64,000 nt of DNA, from NCBI GenBank assembly GCA_964035015.1, contig OZ036006.1:14301690-14365689 (forward strand). Direction: 5' to 3'. Source of the stretch: Corallium rubrum. Taxonomy: Eukaryota; Cnidaria; Anthozoa; Scleralcyonacea; Coralliidae. Below the pieces are notes generated by a model that saw nothing but the letters and a program-made list of their open reading frames with translations, searched no databases and was not told where the DNA came from. Below, one piece after another: positions 42,437 through 62,150 of this stretch. The position numbers were made by a program, and so were the translations under genes. The stretch's first letter is position 1, and the number at the start of each line of letters is the position of its first letter.

Positions 42437-44040
42437 CTTGTCTTGCATCTTGTCTTGTCTTGTCTTGTCTTGTCTTGTCTTGTCTTGTCTTGTCTTGTCT
42501 TGTCTTGTCTTGTCTTGTCTTGTCTTGTCTTGTCTTGTCTTGTCTTGTCTTGTCTTGTCTTGTCTTGTCTTGTCTTGTCTTGTCTTGTCTTGTCTTGTCT
42601 TGTCTTGTCTTGTCTTGTCTTGTCTTGTCTTGTCTTGTCTTGTCTTGTCTTGTCTTGTCTTGTCTCTTGTCTTGTCTTGTCTTGTCTTGTCTTGTCTTGT
42701 CTTGTCTTGTCTTGTCTTGTCTTGTCTTGTCTTGTCTTGTCTTGTCTTGTCTTGTCTTGTCTTGTCTTGTCTTGTCTTGTCTTGTCTTGTCTTGTCTTGT
42801 CTTGTCTTGTCTTGTCTTGTCTTGTCTTGTCTTGTCTTGTCTTGTCTTGTCTTGTCTTGTCTTGTCTTGTCTTGTCTTGTCTTGTCTTGTCTTGTCTTGT
42901 CTTGTCTTGTCTTGTCTTGTCTTGTCTTGTCTTGTCTTGTCTTGTCTTGTCTTGTCTTGTCTTGTCTTGCATCTTGTCTTGCATCTTGTCTTGTCTTGTC
43001 TTGTCCTGTCCTGTCCTGTCCTGTCCTGTCCTGTCCTGTCCTGTCCTGTCCTGTCCTGTCCTGTCCTGTCCTGTCCTGTCCTGTCCTGTCCTGTCCTGTC
43101 CTGTCCTGTCCTGTCCTGTCCTGTCCTGTCCTGTCCTGTCCTGTCCTGTCCTGTCCTGTCCTGTCCTGTCCTGTCCTGTCCTGTCCTGTCCTGTCCTGTC
43201 CTGTCCTGTCCTGTCCTGTCCTGTCCTGTCCTGTCCTGTCCTGTCCTGTCCTGTCCTGTCCTGTCCTGTCCTGTCCTGTCCTGTCCTGTCCTGTCCTGTC
43301 CTGTCCTGTCCTGTCCTGTCCTGTCCTGTCCTGTCCTGTCCTGTCCTGTCCTGTCCTGTCCTGTCCTGTCCTGTCCTGTCCTGTCCTGTCCTGTCCTGTC
43401 CTGTCCTGTCCTGTCCTGTCCTGTCCTGTCCTGTCCTGTCCTGTCCTGTCCTGTCCTGTCCTGTCCTGTCCTGTCCTGTCCTGTCCTGTCCTGTCCTGTC
43501 CTGTCCTGTCCTGTCCTGTCCTGTCCTGTCCTGTCCTGTCCTGTCCTGTCCTGTCCTGTCCTGTCCTGTCCTGTCCTGTCCTGTCCTGTCCTGTCCTGTC
43601 CTGTCCTGTCCTGTCCTGTCCTGTCCTGTCCTGTCCTGTCCTGTCCTGTCCTGTCCTGTCCTGTCCTGTCCTGTCCTGTCCTGTCCTGTCCTGTCCTGTC
43701 CTGTCCTGTCCTGTCCTGTCCTGTCCTGTCTTGTCTTGTCTTGTCTTGTCTTGTCTTGTCTTGTCTTGTCTTGTCTTGTCTTGTCTTGTCTTGTCTTACG
43801 TCTTACGTCTTACGTCTTGCGTCTTGTCTTACGTCTTACGTCTTACGTCTTGCGTCTTGTCTTGTCTTACGTCTTACGTCTTACGTCTTGCGTCTTGTCT
43901 TACGTCTTACGTCTTGCGTCTTGTCTTACGTCTTGCGTCTTGCGTCTTGTCTTGCGTCTTGCGTCTTGTCTTACGTCTTGTCTTACGTCTTGTCTTACGT
44001 CTTGTCTTACGTCTTGTCCTGTGACTTGTCTTGCGTCTTG
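42437..44040. repeat. 1.6-kb pentanucleotide array, TGTCT / TGTCC
   Basis: (CTTGT)n covers about 42450-42995 with three small interruptions. A nearly pure run of over 140 CCTGT units spans 43003-43725. CTTGT returns to 43797, and a CpG-bearing mixture of TTACGTC, TTGCGTC and TTGTC words closes the array to 44040. The three very long open frames here exist only because the 5-bp unit has no stop codon in any frame. They are not genes. Confidence 0.97.
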
Positions 44041-44715
44041 TCATGGCATGAGAAAGGCTAACTGATTAACACCCACAATCTATATTGTTTGTAGAACCAT
44101 TAAATCCCTTATTCATCTGATTGTATGCATGCATGTGATACATACATAATATAACTATTCAAAAAGATGTCCAGATAACAACTTATCCTACTACGTACTG
44201 TACAGTATAGCACACTAGAGGCTAGTTTACATAATACAGAAAAGCCAGAATGAATGCTGCCAGTACTGTAATGATCAGTAAAAGTTGAACAAAGCTCAAC
44301 TTTTACAGTCTTTGCGGTAACGTTACATCATTCGTTATAACAGATGCATGTGGCTTAAATTAAAGTGTTTTCCCTCAGTAAATTTGATAAAATACACAAT
44401 TTAATTTGTTAGTGAGTACGAGATTAGATGGTTTACCATTAATGGTCACTCGATCATGTTATTAAAGGATTGGAACATCATTCATGAAGCTTAAAGTTAA
44501 GATTCCAAGTTAAGATTCGGAATAATAAGTGACATTCAAATCAGAATCCAATCTGTATGATAGGAATTCCTAGCTTTAATACGATTGACATCGGTGTAGG
44601 AGAAACATCTCAATAAGTAATTTGGAACAGTATGAAATTACCCTTATTTTCCACGCATTGCCCATTTCCTTATATCCATATCAATGGCGTTTGCAACACT
44701 TTATATTTTAATAGG
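44041..44715. other. No gene recognised
   Basis: AT-rich CACTA interior between the pentamer array and the accessory exon. A small inverted AAAGTTGAAC/GCTCAACTTTT pair lies at about 44279-44306. Possibly an intron of the accessory gene. Confidence 0.4.
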
Positions 44716-45034
44716 AAGACGACGATTTTAACGACGCTGTACGGAAAGCAACTTTCCAAAAGTAATTGGAGTTGGAGATGACATCTTCTGCTTGGATCGA
44801 CTGGTGATCTGTGCAGAGGAAAACGAATTGGTGGATGTCACGGACATCCCAATCAAAACTGTGTTGTTGTCTCTACATGCGATGACTAACGTATTCTCAA
44901 TCCAGTATCCACCAGAGTTCCAAGATATGTTCTTGTTCATGGATTCTCATGTGCTTCTTGGATTGCAGCACATTGCGTCAAACAAAATTGCTGTCCAAAA
45001 ATTTGTCAAAGATCTTGATCGCAAGCTTCTGTAA
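44716..45034 (+). CDS. Terminal exon of a CACTA-associated accessory protein (partial)
   Basis: The open stretch follows an AATAG acceptor-like site near 44715 and ends with TAA at 45034. The encoded part contains D-I-P-I-K-T-V-L-L-S-L-H and V-F-S-I-Q-Y-P-P-E-F-Q-D, then a short helical end. The word order (a leucine-rich helix, then Y-P, then a hydrophobic helix) resembles the C-terminus of uncharacterised proteins that accompany animal EnSpm elements. Upstream exons are missing. Its place just inside the right CACTA end supports the assignment; the function is unknown. Confidence 0.5.
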
Positions 45035-45139
45035 ACCCTGATGCACAATATCATGCATATTCTTTGATCGTTGATTTATAGTAAAAGTTGAACGCATGTG
45101 AAATAGTACTGTCTTTCAATTAGTCTATATAGCATTTGA

Positions 45140-45440
45140 ATACCCAGTGGGGGGTGGGGGATTTTACCCTGGGTAGCAGAGTAATTTTTACCCCCTGTTG
45201 AAGTTTTTCCTATTTTACCCCCCAAAAACGGGGCATTCTGTGGAAATCGAATTTACCCCACATTTGGGGTAACTTTACCCCTAGAATTTCTCCCCTTAGG
45301 GGTAACTATTACCCTCATATTTTACCCTGTTAGCGCGGGTAGTTTTTACCCTCCTTTTATTCTATTAAATTTTGCCCCGAAAAAACGGGGCATTCTGTGG
45401 AAAATAAACTACCCCTACTATTCGGGGTGATTTTTACTCC
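45140..45440. repeat. CACTA subterminal repeats, right
   Basis: A dense set of TTTTACCC, TTACCCC and GGGGTAA words and two copies of AACGGGGCATTCTGTGGAAA (near 45225 and 45384). Confidence 0.8.
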
Positions 45441-45457
45441 TTAAAATTTACAGTGTG

Positions 45458-46769
45458 GGACAATAACTCTTAAAGGAAATAAAGCCAGCGAAATTAAAGT
45501 TGATTTCCATCATCGAAAACAAAGTAGAAGTAGAAGAGGTTAGTCCAAATCAAGATGGAGTTAACGAAGCTCACGATTTGGATAAAGATGCACGTACTGC
45601 TAATCGACTGACCAATAGCTATCCCATGTGTGGTTCAACTTATAATAACGTAGAACAAAATCTACTAATAAGCGATCTTATATGCAAATTTAACAGCATA
45701 AATGACAAGGTTGAAGTGATTTCACAAGAAGTAAACAACCTAAAGACCAGTAAGAACCAGCCAGACCAAACTGATATGATCAATAACTTTAAACGGGTAA
45801 TTTACGAGCTTAAACAAGAAAACATGGAGCTACGTGAAAGAAATACGACCCTATCTTATGTTATGGCAGACTTACAAACAAAGGTCAAAGACACCGAGAA
45901 TGAAAAAAACAGTTTAATCACGGCAATTAAATTATTACAACAAGATCTAATTCAACCTAGTGGTAACCAAGAACAAGTTGATACTTGGCAAACTGTTTAA
46001 AGAAAGAAAACAAATGTCATAAAACCTGCCACGAATGTCACACGGAAAACTAGTGACACGAAAGTTACAAACAACTACGTTAACAGGTATGAAGTTCTCA
46101 GTGACAGTGACCTCGAAGCTTTGAACGTAAATGAAGAAAACGAAGAACCAAACTCACCTCAAGTGCTACCGACCACGAAGCAGGAGAGACCCAGTAGGAA
46201 AACAATTCATGGTAAGCCCCCTACTATTAAATCACCAAACAAACAACAACGGAACCAAAATGGAAGATCTAGAGCAGTGGAAGGCACGATAACAATATTA
46301 GGAGATTCCATGGTAAAAATGCTCAAACCACTAAAACTGAGTCGTTCAATTGGTGCAAGGGTAACGTTAAAACATTTCCCGGAGCTACAATTAACGACAT
46401 AGCCATTATGTATAACCAACATTGAAGAAGCAACCCAAACTTGTCGTTTTACACGTCGGGACCAATGACATTCAACACAGAGAACCTGAAGAAATCGCAG
46501 CTGAAATGAAATCTCTATGTCAAGGTATCGTGTCTCAGAGTTTATCAGAAATAGTTATTTCCGAAATAATTAAGAGGCAGGACCCGACCATAAACATTAA
46601 GATAGAAAAAACTAACTTGTTATTAGTAAATCTTTGCCATAAATTCAAGTGGCAGTTTATTCGTCAAGCTAACATAGACACTTCGAACTTAAATGCATCT
46701 GGAGTACACTTAAACACTCAGGGCACTGCAATGCTAGCAAAGAACTGCATCGAATTCTTGAAGAATTGA
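45458..46769 (+). pseudogene. LINE ORF1, 3' part: coiled coil and SGNH esterase domain
   Basis: After the restored junction (G-T-I-T-L-K-G-N-K-A-S-E-I-K), a one-base insertion near 45497 shifts the frame. The next stretch is acidic and then a coiled coil (V-I-Y-E-L-K-Q-E-N-M-E-L-R). A TAA occurs in frame at 45998. An SGNH hydrolase domain follows: block I G-D-S-M-V in 46300-46320, a frameshift at about 46400, block III G-T-N-D at about 46456 and the C-terminal block G-V-H-L-N near 46700. Esterase domains in ORF1 are known from CR1/L2-clade LINEs. The protein is inactive as assembled. Confidence 0.8.
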
Positions 46770-46856
46770 CTTGATGAACTCCAGCCCAGAGACATTGACT
46801 ATTATTATGAAATCACTAAACTAATTAACATAGACATTAATAATAATTTAACCATA

Positions 46857-48270
46857 ATGCCCGAAAACACAAAGCCAACCCCATCCTGTGAGCACAATTG
46901 TAATGACACTAACAATAAACATGACCGGTTAATTCCAGCAATTCGGGGCTTTAAAATAGCCTCTTTAAACATAACAAGCCTATCAAAACATATTGATGAA
47001 CTAAGGATCAGCATGAATAATAAAGAAATCGATGTTCTTGCAATTAATGAATCCCGGATGGACGATAGTGTACCAATCCAGTCAATAGTTATTAAGGGTT
47101 ATGATTGGATTTCTAAACACAGAAATAGATCTGGTGGTGGTATTGGCTTTTTCATTAAAGATTCATTAATCTTTCGTTGCCGACCAGACCTAAATGATAT
47201 TGACATTGAAATCCTTACAATACAAATTAGTAAACAAAATGTCAAACCGTTTTTAATCACAACGTGGTATCGGCCACCAAATGACCCAGTTGACACTCTC
47301 TATAGATTTGAAAACTGTTTACAACTAATCGATAATGATAACAAAGAAAGCATTATTTTAGGCGACGTAAATTATGACTTTCTACCAAGAAGTCTTTCTC
47401 CCCAGGCTTCGGAACTTAATTTTATTACTAAACTATATCAATACGAACAGCTGATAAAAGAACCTACACGAGTTACAAAAGATAGTCAGACGTTAATCGA
47501 CCACTTTTACAAAACAAATCCTAATAATATTATTTTCAGTGGAGTGTCAACTGTTACTATAAGTGACCACTACCTTATTTACGGAATTAGAAAATTTAAG
47601 GTCGTCAAGGAAAATGCAAAAATAATTGAATATCGTGACTATAAACATTTCAATGAACAAACATTTCTGTACGATTTGCGAAATTCTTTGTATTATTTTG
47701 ACCTGGACCAACACAATCATAATGTATCATGGCAGATTTGGAAGAACAGATTATTTAAAATCTGGAACAATCATGCTCCGGTCAAACGACGGAAGGTCTC
47801 CAATAAACGCCTTGGCTAACAAGTGACTTAATTTACAAAAAACGTTATATTAACTTTCTAAATAGAAAAGCTAGGACAACTAATACACCTGACAGCTGGG
47901 CTGTCTACAAAAGGGAAAAAAACCAATACAATAGACAGATAAAAGATACAAAACGTTCGTATTATCGAGAGAAACTACTCAGCAATTCCGGAAACTTAAA
48001 ACAGACCTGGAAAACAATCAATGAACTAATTAATAAACCATCAACAAAGAACAAAACTACAGAAATAAAAGGTGATGATGGTGAGATAATTGATGGAACG
48101 ATGATCCCTGATGCTTTCAACAAATATTTTGTTGAATTAGGAGAAAAACTTGCGAAAAACATTTCTCGATCGAGTGTATCACCTATTAGCTTTCTCAGTG
48201 ATGTAGAGTATCCAGCTAATGGACTTTTTCGCTTTCATGAAATCTTAGAAAATGATGTTTTAAAATTACT
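46857..48270 (+). pseudogene. LINE ORF2: endonuclease and start of reverse transcriptase, truncated
   Basis: The frame from 46857 holds an APE-type endonuclease: L-N-I-T-S-L-S, I-N-E-S-R-M-D, G-G-I-G-F-F-I, T-W-Y-R-P-P, G-D-V-N-Y-D and S-D-H-Y-L-I. It ends at 47819. The linker and the start of the RT region (W-A-V-Y-K-R-E-K-N-Q-Y, A-F-N-K-Y-F-V-E-L-G) continue in another frame to 48270. There the homology stops before the polymerase motifs. Inactive by truncation and frameshift. Confidence 0.85.
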
Positions 48271-48713
48271 CCACGGGCTGGGACCCTTCATTTATATTCA
48301 GCCATTTTGAATGCGGTATATATCATTAGCGTATCGCAGGCGCGGGTTACGGCGCCAAAGGAAACACGAGCGCGTTCCGAAAATTAAACAACAGTCGGAA
48401 GGAAGATAAATAGAAGGGGAATGAAATGCCAGAGATTTTGTAAGATGATGCTGGTTGACCGTTGCTAGGAACATTTCCGTTGCTAGGAACATTTCTAATT
48501 ATGGTCGACATACATGTATGATGTCACTATCCATCCAAAATGAGATTAGGGTTGGGAGGTCCCAAAGGAGCCTGTGAATAAATAAAAATTGAATATTTAA
48601 TGAGGCGGCATCCCTTTGTGGTCTGGAGTGGGGGGTATCACTACTGTCGCGCGATAGCAAAACTCGCCCCTTTCCCATTTCCTTGCTTTGCGCAGGAAAT
48701 ATATTATATATGT
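48271..48713. other. Unrecognised sequence after the LINE truncation
   Basis: Contains a direct repeat CGTTGCTAGGAACATTTC at 48460-48495 and moderately GC-rich segments. No reading frame with a known domain. The junction at 48270 may be a deletion or insertion boundary. Confidence 0.45.
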
Positions 48714-49107
48714 CATCATCATCATCATCATCATTATCATCATGCTGTCGGTCGCAATGCTAAAAAGACTGCTTTCATTACTTGACCGCCGTTGTCCATT
48801 CAGCTCTCTGCTGTGAGAGTGATGTCCATGAGCCTGTCTTGATGTTTCTCAGCTTCAGGATTCTCTTGATGGTATCCTTGAACCGGAGAAGAGGGCGTCC
48901 TCTCTTTCTGTGATGAGAAGGCAGTTTCAAGTAGATCTGTTTTAGTAGCCTGTCTGACGACATCCTCATGAGGTGTCCAGTCCACTGGAGATTCTTTTTG
49001 ATCAAAAGATTAGTTTTAATAAGCTTTCGTATACAATAAATTGATACGCGGAGTTGAACAACATAGCAAGCTCCAATCACGACTCTTCCACAGCAAGCTC
49101 CAATCAT
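48714..49107 (-). mobile_element. 3' fragment of an RTE-like LINE
   Basis: The minus-strand frame ending near 48778 contains L-Q-W-T-G-H-L-M-R-M-S, R-G-R-P-L-L-R-F-K-D and W-T-S-L-S, the typical tail of the LINE reverse-transcriptase ORF in RTE-related elements. Downstream is a (ATG/GAT)n tail, seen as ATCATCATCATC at 48714-48742. It is 5'-truncated upstream of about 49107. Confidence 0.75.
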
Positions 49108-49188
49108 GGATCTTCCATAGAGGGCAGCCCTGTCCGATCGAGTATTTCCTTGTTCATCATTTTATATGTATTCTTTATAATAATGGAC

Positions 49189-49735
49189 AAGGTTTGCGAG
49201 TAATTATTCACTATTTAAAAAAAAACACCCCTCAACAAATACAAAGAAACCGGTTTTGAAAACTGTAAAGAGAACTGATAAAAACCCCAACATATTAAAC
49301 ACAGATAACTTTACTAACTTGTCACAAATAAACTGTTTTAAAACGACCGGGGAAAGACGAGAAACGGACAAAAAACCGAAAATCTCTCTCTCTCCCCAGT
49401 CTGCAACAAAAAATGGAATTTCTCTCGAAAACAAACCAATAGCATCGACGGCAGCATCAAAGCTTGAAAACATTTTAAGACGAGACGGACACAAATCAAA
49501 AAGTGATTATTACCTTGTTAGCAAAATCATGTAGTCTTTCTCGAGTTTTACGGAGAATTGTGAACGTTTCAATGACAATGTAGTAAAATTATCTGTGTTT
49601 GATGTTATTTTTTACAAACAAACTTTGTTAAAACATACAAACAAACTTTGAAAACTGTAAAGAGTTACACTTTTCAAAGTTTGTTTGTATTTGTTGAGGG
49701 GTTTGTTTTTAAATAGTGAATTACTCGCCAACCTT
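49189..49735. mobile_element. 547-bp TIR element
   Basis: Inverted ends of about 55 bp: AAGGTTTGCGAGTAATTATT on the left and AAGGTTGGCGAGTAATTCAC read from the right. They continue into a shared CCCCTCAACAAATACAAA. There is also an inner repeat AAAACTGTAAAGAG at both sides. No target duplication was recognised. The enclosed frame (49256-49534) has no known domain. Confidence 0.65.
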
Positions 49736-50035
49736 ATGTATTATTACAACGTATGCATAGAGTATATTTACGGCGAAAGAAAAGTGAAAGGGAATGGGGA
49801 GAGGTTTGTTATCTCTCGACGTTCGGCAAAAGTCCGGCAACTTCAAGACGTTTCTTTGGGCAGCCTTTAAGGTATAATTTGCTTTCAATAGTCATTTCGC
49901 AATAAATTTGATATTTTGTTGATGTTTTGATAGCAAAATTATAGGAGAGTTATCCTAAATTTAATTATTTTGGTAAACCGTTGGGCCGAAATGACCGAAC
50001 AAGTGCAAATTTGAATAGCTTGATCAAAGGCAATA
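49736..50035. other. No gene recognised
   Basis: About 300 bp between two short elements. A small frame (49685-49870) overlaps the right end of the 547-bp element and has no support. Confidence 0.4.
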
Positions 50036-50188
50036 GGCCATTTGCACGATGCCGTAAAATAGCGTTGGGTGACTACAACTACCATAATGCTTTGCCAGTG
50101 TCCTCAATTTATCAGCACTAGGATGCTAGTAAAGCATTCTGGTAGTTGTAGTCATCCGACGCTATTTTACGTCATCGTGCAAGTGGCT
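50036..50188. mobile_element. 153-bp MITE with TA duplication
   Basis: The arms of about 60 bp form a hairpin: GGCCATTTGCACGATGCCGT at the left and, read from the right, AGCCACTTGCACGATGACGT, both continuing into GACTACAACTACCA. It is flanked by TA (50034-50035 and 50189-50190), so a Tc1/mariner-type MITE is likely. Confidence 0.82.
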
Positions 50189-50506
50189 TATTCTAATGAT
50201 ATATTTATACTCAATTGTTTTGGTGATATAATGCATTTTTAATAACATATTTGTGAGACCACCTGAAATATGAGTATGAAACTCAGCGGCTATACAAACA
50301 ACAAGTGCAGCAGTTCTTATCACAACTATTCCAAAAAAATTTACTACAAACTGTTTGGGAAACCTTTAAAAGATCTTTTATTGCGTAATCAAAAAACCCC
50401 ATGCCCAATCAAATTCAGTTAAGCATCCTATACTGTAAGGATGGCATAAACTAAGTATAAACTACAAGACTATTTTGTTAATTACAAATGTATATTAAGG
50501 CTCCGC

Positions 50507-50867
50507 TAACTCTATACCGGATATGCCTGCTGTTCACGCAGAAAACGCCTATTGCGGTACATGCATTCTTGGGCACGACACAGTGACACACCGCTTCGAT
50601 TTTGAAAGACATCTTCATCGGATAGCCTTTTGTGCCGTCCTGCACTAGTGTAAACAGAGTTCGGAATTGTTCTAGACCTTAATCAACGGTTTCGGAAGAA
50701 AAATTTGCCGAAACAGGCGTTTTATGTGTGAATAAAAGGCCTATATATTCGCTGTGGTTTTATGCCGACACAAAAACTATTCGGTTTTTGTGCTTCGTGC
50801 CGAATCTGTTCACACTATACCAAACAGGTTTTCTTGGCGGAAAAAAATGTGATCCGGTATAGTGTTA
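50507..50867. mobile_element. MITE-like element with CTATACCGGAT ends
   Basis: The left end TAACTCTATACCGGAT and right end ATCCGGTATAGTGTTA are inverted repeats around a 360-bp, moderately GC-rich interior. The TTA/TAA at the borders fits Harbinger-type MITEs. The duplication is ambiguous because it is part of the inverted repeat. Confidence 0.6.
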
Positions 50868-51992
50868 AAGATCTAATAGATAGCTTAGTATTAAAAAGTT
50901 TACATGCGTGATACACTCGTATCATATAAGATAGTTTATCCTAGTGATATACTATATCTACCACTATCATATAAGATAGTTTATCCAATTAACAAAACTA
51001 GAACTACAAAAATATCAATGCTGCATGTGCGAGGTCCTGAACAATGGAAAAAGTTTACAGATTTTTTCGAGTTTTTTAGGGCAACTGATGTACTGTAACT
51101 GATGTCGAAACTTTGTTATTGGGCAATAATACATAAAATACGCTAAACTTAGCAACTACAAAACTAAAAATAAAGTTAATACATGCAACATTTCATTAAC
51201 TTTAGTAAAACGTTTACGAAAACTCCTACTTTTTAGCGTTGTTTATGATAACATTGATTATAAGGTTTATTATGGGACACGCCTTTAAAATATATGAATG
51301 TGCATGCCTCACTGATAAACTAACAAATCACAAGGAAAATTATAGTCTGCTTGCAAGCTTGTGGGAGATTAAAGAAAGGGAAGAGGGAGCCTGTGCGGAC
51401 TTCATATAAATTTGAACATCGATATCCGTCCCAATTTAAGATAAAGCTAATTAACACATTACTACACGCCATTATGTGTAACGAAGAAATCAAATAAAAT
51501 TCGATGGCGATCGTAAAATTTTCATTGTGCATATCATTTTGTCATTGTCATTGTTAGCATACCGGTACTTTTGGAGATTTTCATATTCTTAGCCAATTTA
51601 TTGAATTATGTACTCTGTTTGTTTGTTTGTTTGTTTCACCTCAAATCTAGATGAAACTTTGATTGTATATTTTTATATTTTAACCACAGTTTCGAATACA
51701 TTATGAATAAGTGAACAACGCACTTTAAGATTTGCATTTATCGTTGGCATCAAAAAGCAAACCGACCAATGCGAATTCTGCATTACGATTCACGACGCCA
51801 ATGCCTTAAATTCTATAGCATCTGTGCAGGCTCTCTCTCGCCTGCATTTCCCTTTCGTCTATCCTTCCACAACAGTTTCGCAGGCTAGCTAGGCAAAAAA
51901 CCCAACAAAACAAACAAAAATAATATAGCTGAAAAGTCCTTTAGACAGATTGTAGTATTATCTTTCTATTCCATACATCTCTTTACGGAATT
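50868..51992. other. Intergenic or 3' flank of the cadherin gene
   Basis: AT-rich. It contains a twice-repeated ATCATATAAGATAGTTTATCC near 50920-50985 and a (GTTT)n run at 51618-51636. No coding region. It probably includes the 3' UTR of the minus-strand gene. Confidence 0.4.
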
Positions 51993-61569
<9,577 letters not shown>

Positions 61570-61901
61570 CTGAAAACACATGCATGTTTCGTCAATGACA
61601 AGTTGATTATACTACACCTGAGTATACTTCCACTGTGTGAACCGAGTTCCCGGCCGGTGTGGCGGTCTCACATTTTATGATCAAGCGCTTATAAACTCCC
61701 AGAGCTTTTGGGGTTAAACAATAAATTGTTGACTGATAAAACACCCCATCGAATTTTGCTAGTAGTAGTAAATTTGTCGCAACATATTACTGCAAGGGTA
61801 TTTGCTGAAAAAGTTGAGATGAACAAATACGATCACACCCGAACTGAAACAAAATGATGAGTTGCTACCGTTTACCGGTTTTTATCACAGATGATCAAAC
61901 C

Positions 61902-62013
61902 GGTTGCTCAATGGTTAGGGCGCCAAACCGGTAATTAGAAGGTTGCAGCTTCGAAACATGTCTGGGGCTCAGAAATATTTTCTGAGTAATTGAGCTTGAC
62001 GAACGTCCACCAA
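61902..62013 (+). ncRNA. tRNA-derived SINE-like copy, plus strand
   Basis: The start resembles a tRNA A box (GTTGCTCAATGGTTAGG) and 25 bases later a B-box-like GGTTGCAGCTTCGAAAC. A tail ending GACGAACGTCCACCA follows. A second copy of the same unit lies inverted at 62033-62150, separated by (AT)n. A tRNA-like head followed by an unrelated tail is the layout of SINEs transcribed by RNA polymerase III. Confidence 0.65.
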
Positions 62014-62032
62014 TATATATATATATACACGT

Positions 62033-62150
62033 TTGGTGGACGTTCGTCAAGTTCAATTACTCAGAAAAGATTTCTGAGCCCCAGATATGGTTCAAACCTG
62101 CAACCTTCTAATGACTGGTTAGGCGCCCTAACCATTGAGCCACTGAGGCT
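62033..62150 (-). ncRNA. tRNA-derived SINE-like copy, minus strand
   Basis: The mirror partner of 61902-62013: GTGGCTCAATGGTTAGGGCG, then GGTTGCAGGTTTGAACC, then the same tail. The B box is closer to consensus than in the other copy. The two are joined tail to tail. Confidence 0.7.

Larger units (their letters stand above)
36972..45455. mobile_element. CACTA (EnSpm-like) element carrying simple-repeat arrays
   Basis: The ends CACTGTAAATTTCAGGGAGT (36972) and, read inward from 45455, CACTGTAAATTTTAAGGAGT are inverted repeats. They extend into further TTTACCCC-type subterminal repeats (36985-37205; 45140-45440). The duplication is the dinucleotide TG (36970-36971, 45456-45457). CACTG ends with 2-3 bp duplications define the CACTA group. 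No catalytic transposase was found. A C-terminal exon of an accessory protein (44716-45034) remains near the right end. The interior hosts repeat copy B and the largest pentamer array of the window. Confidence 0.85.
36545..48270 (+). mobile_element. LINE with ubiquitin-like/SGNH ORF1, interrupted by a CACTA element
   Basis: ORF1 begins at 36545, is broken at 36971 by an 8.5-kb CACTA element and resumes at 45458. ORF2 starts at 46857 and ends abruptly at 48270, before the catalytic reverse-transcriptase core. The continuity is proved by the reading frame: removing the CACTA element and one TG restores W-Y-S-A-N-G-T-I-T-L-K-G. The 3' end is missing; the sequence after 48270 is unrelated. Confidence 0.85.

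Noticed and set aside
42419-44065. Three overlapping open frames of more than 500 codons (L-S-C-L-V and L-S-C-P-V repeats)
   Set aside because: They are translations of a 5-bp repeat that lacks stop codons; all three frames are open. No coding signature.
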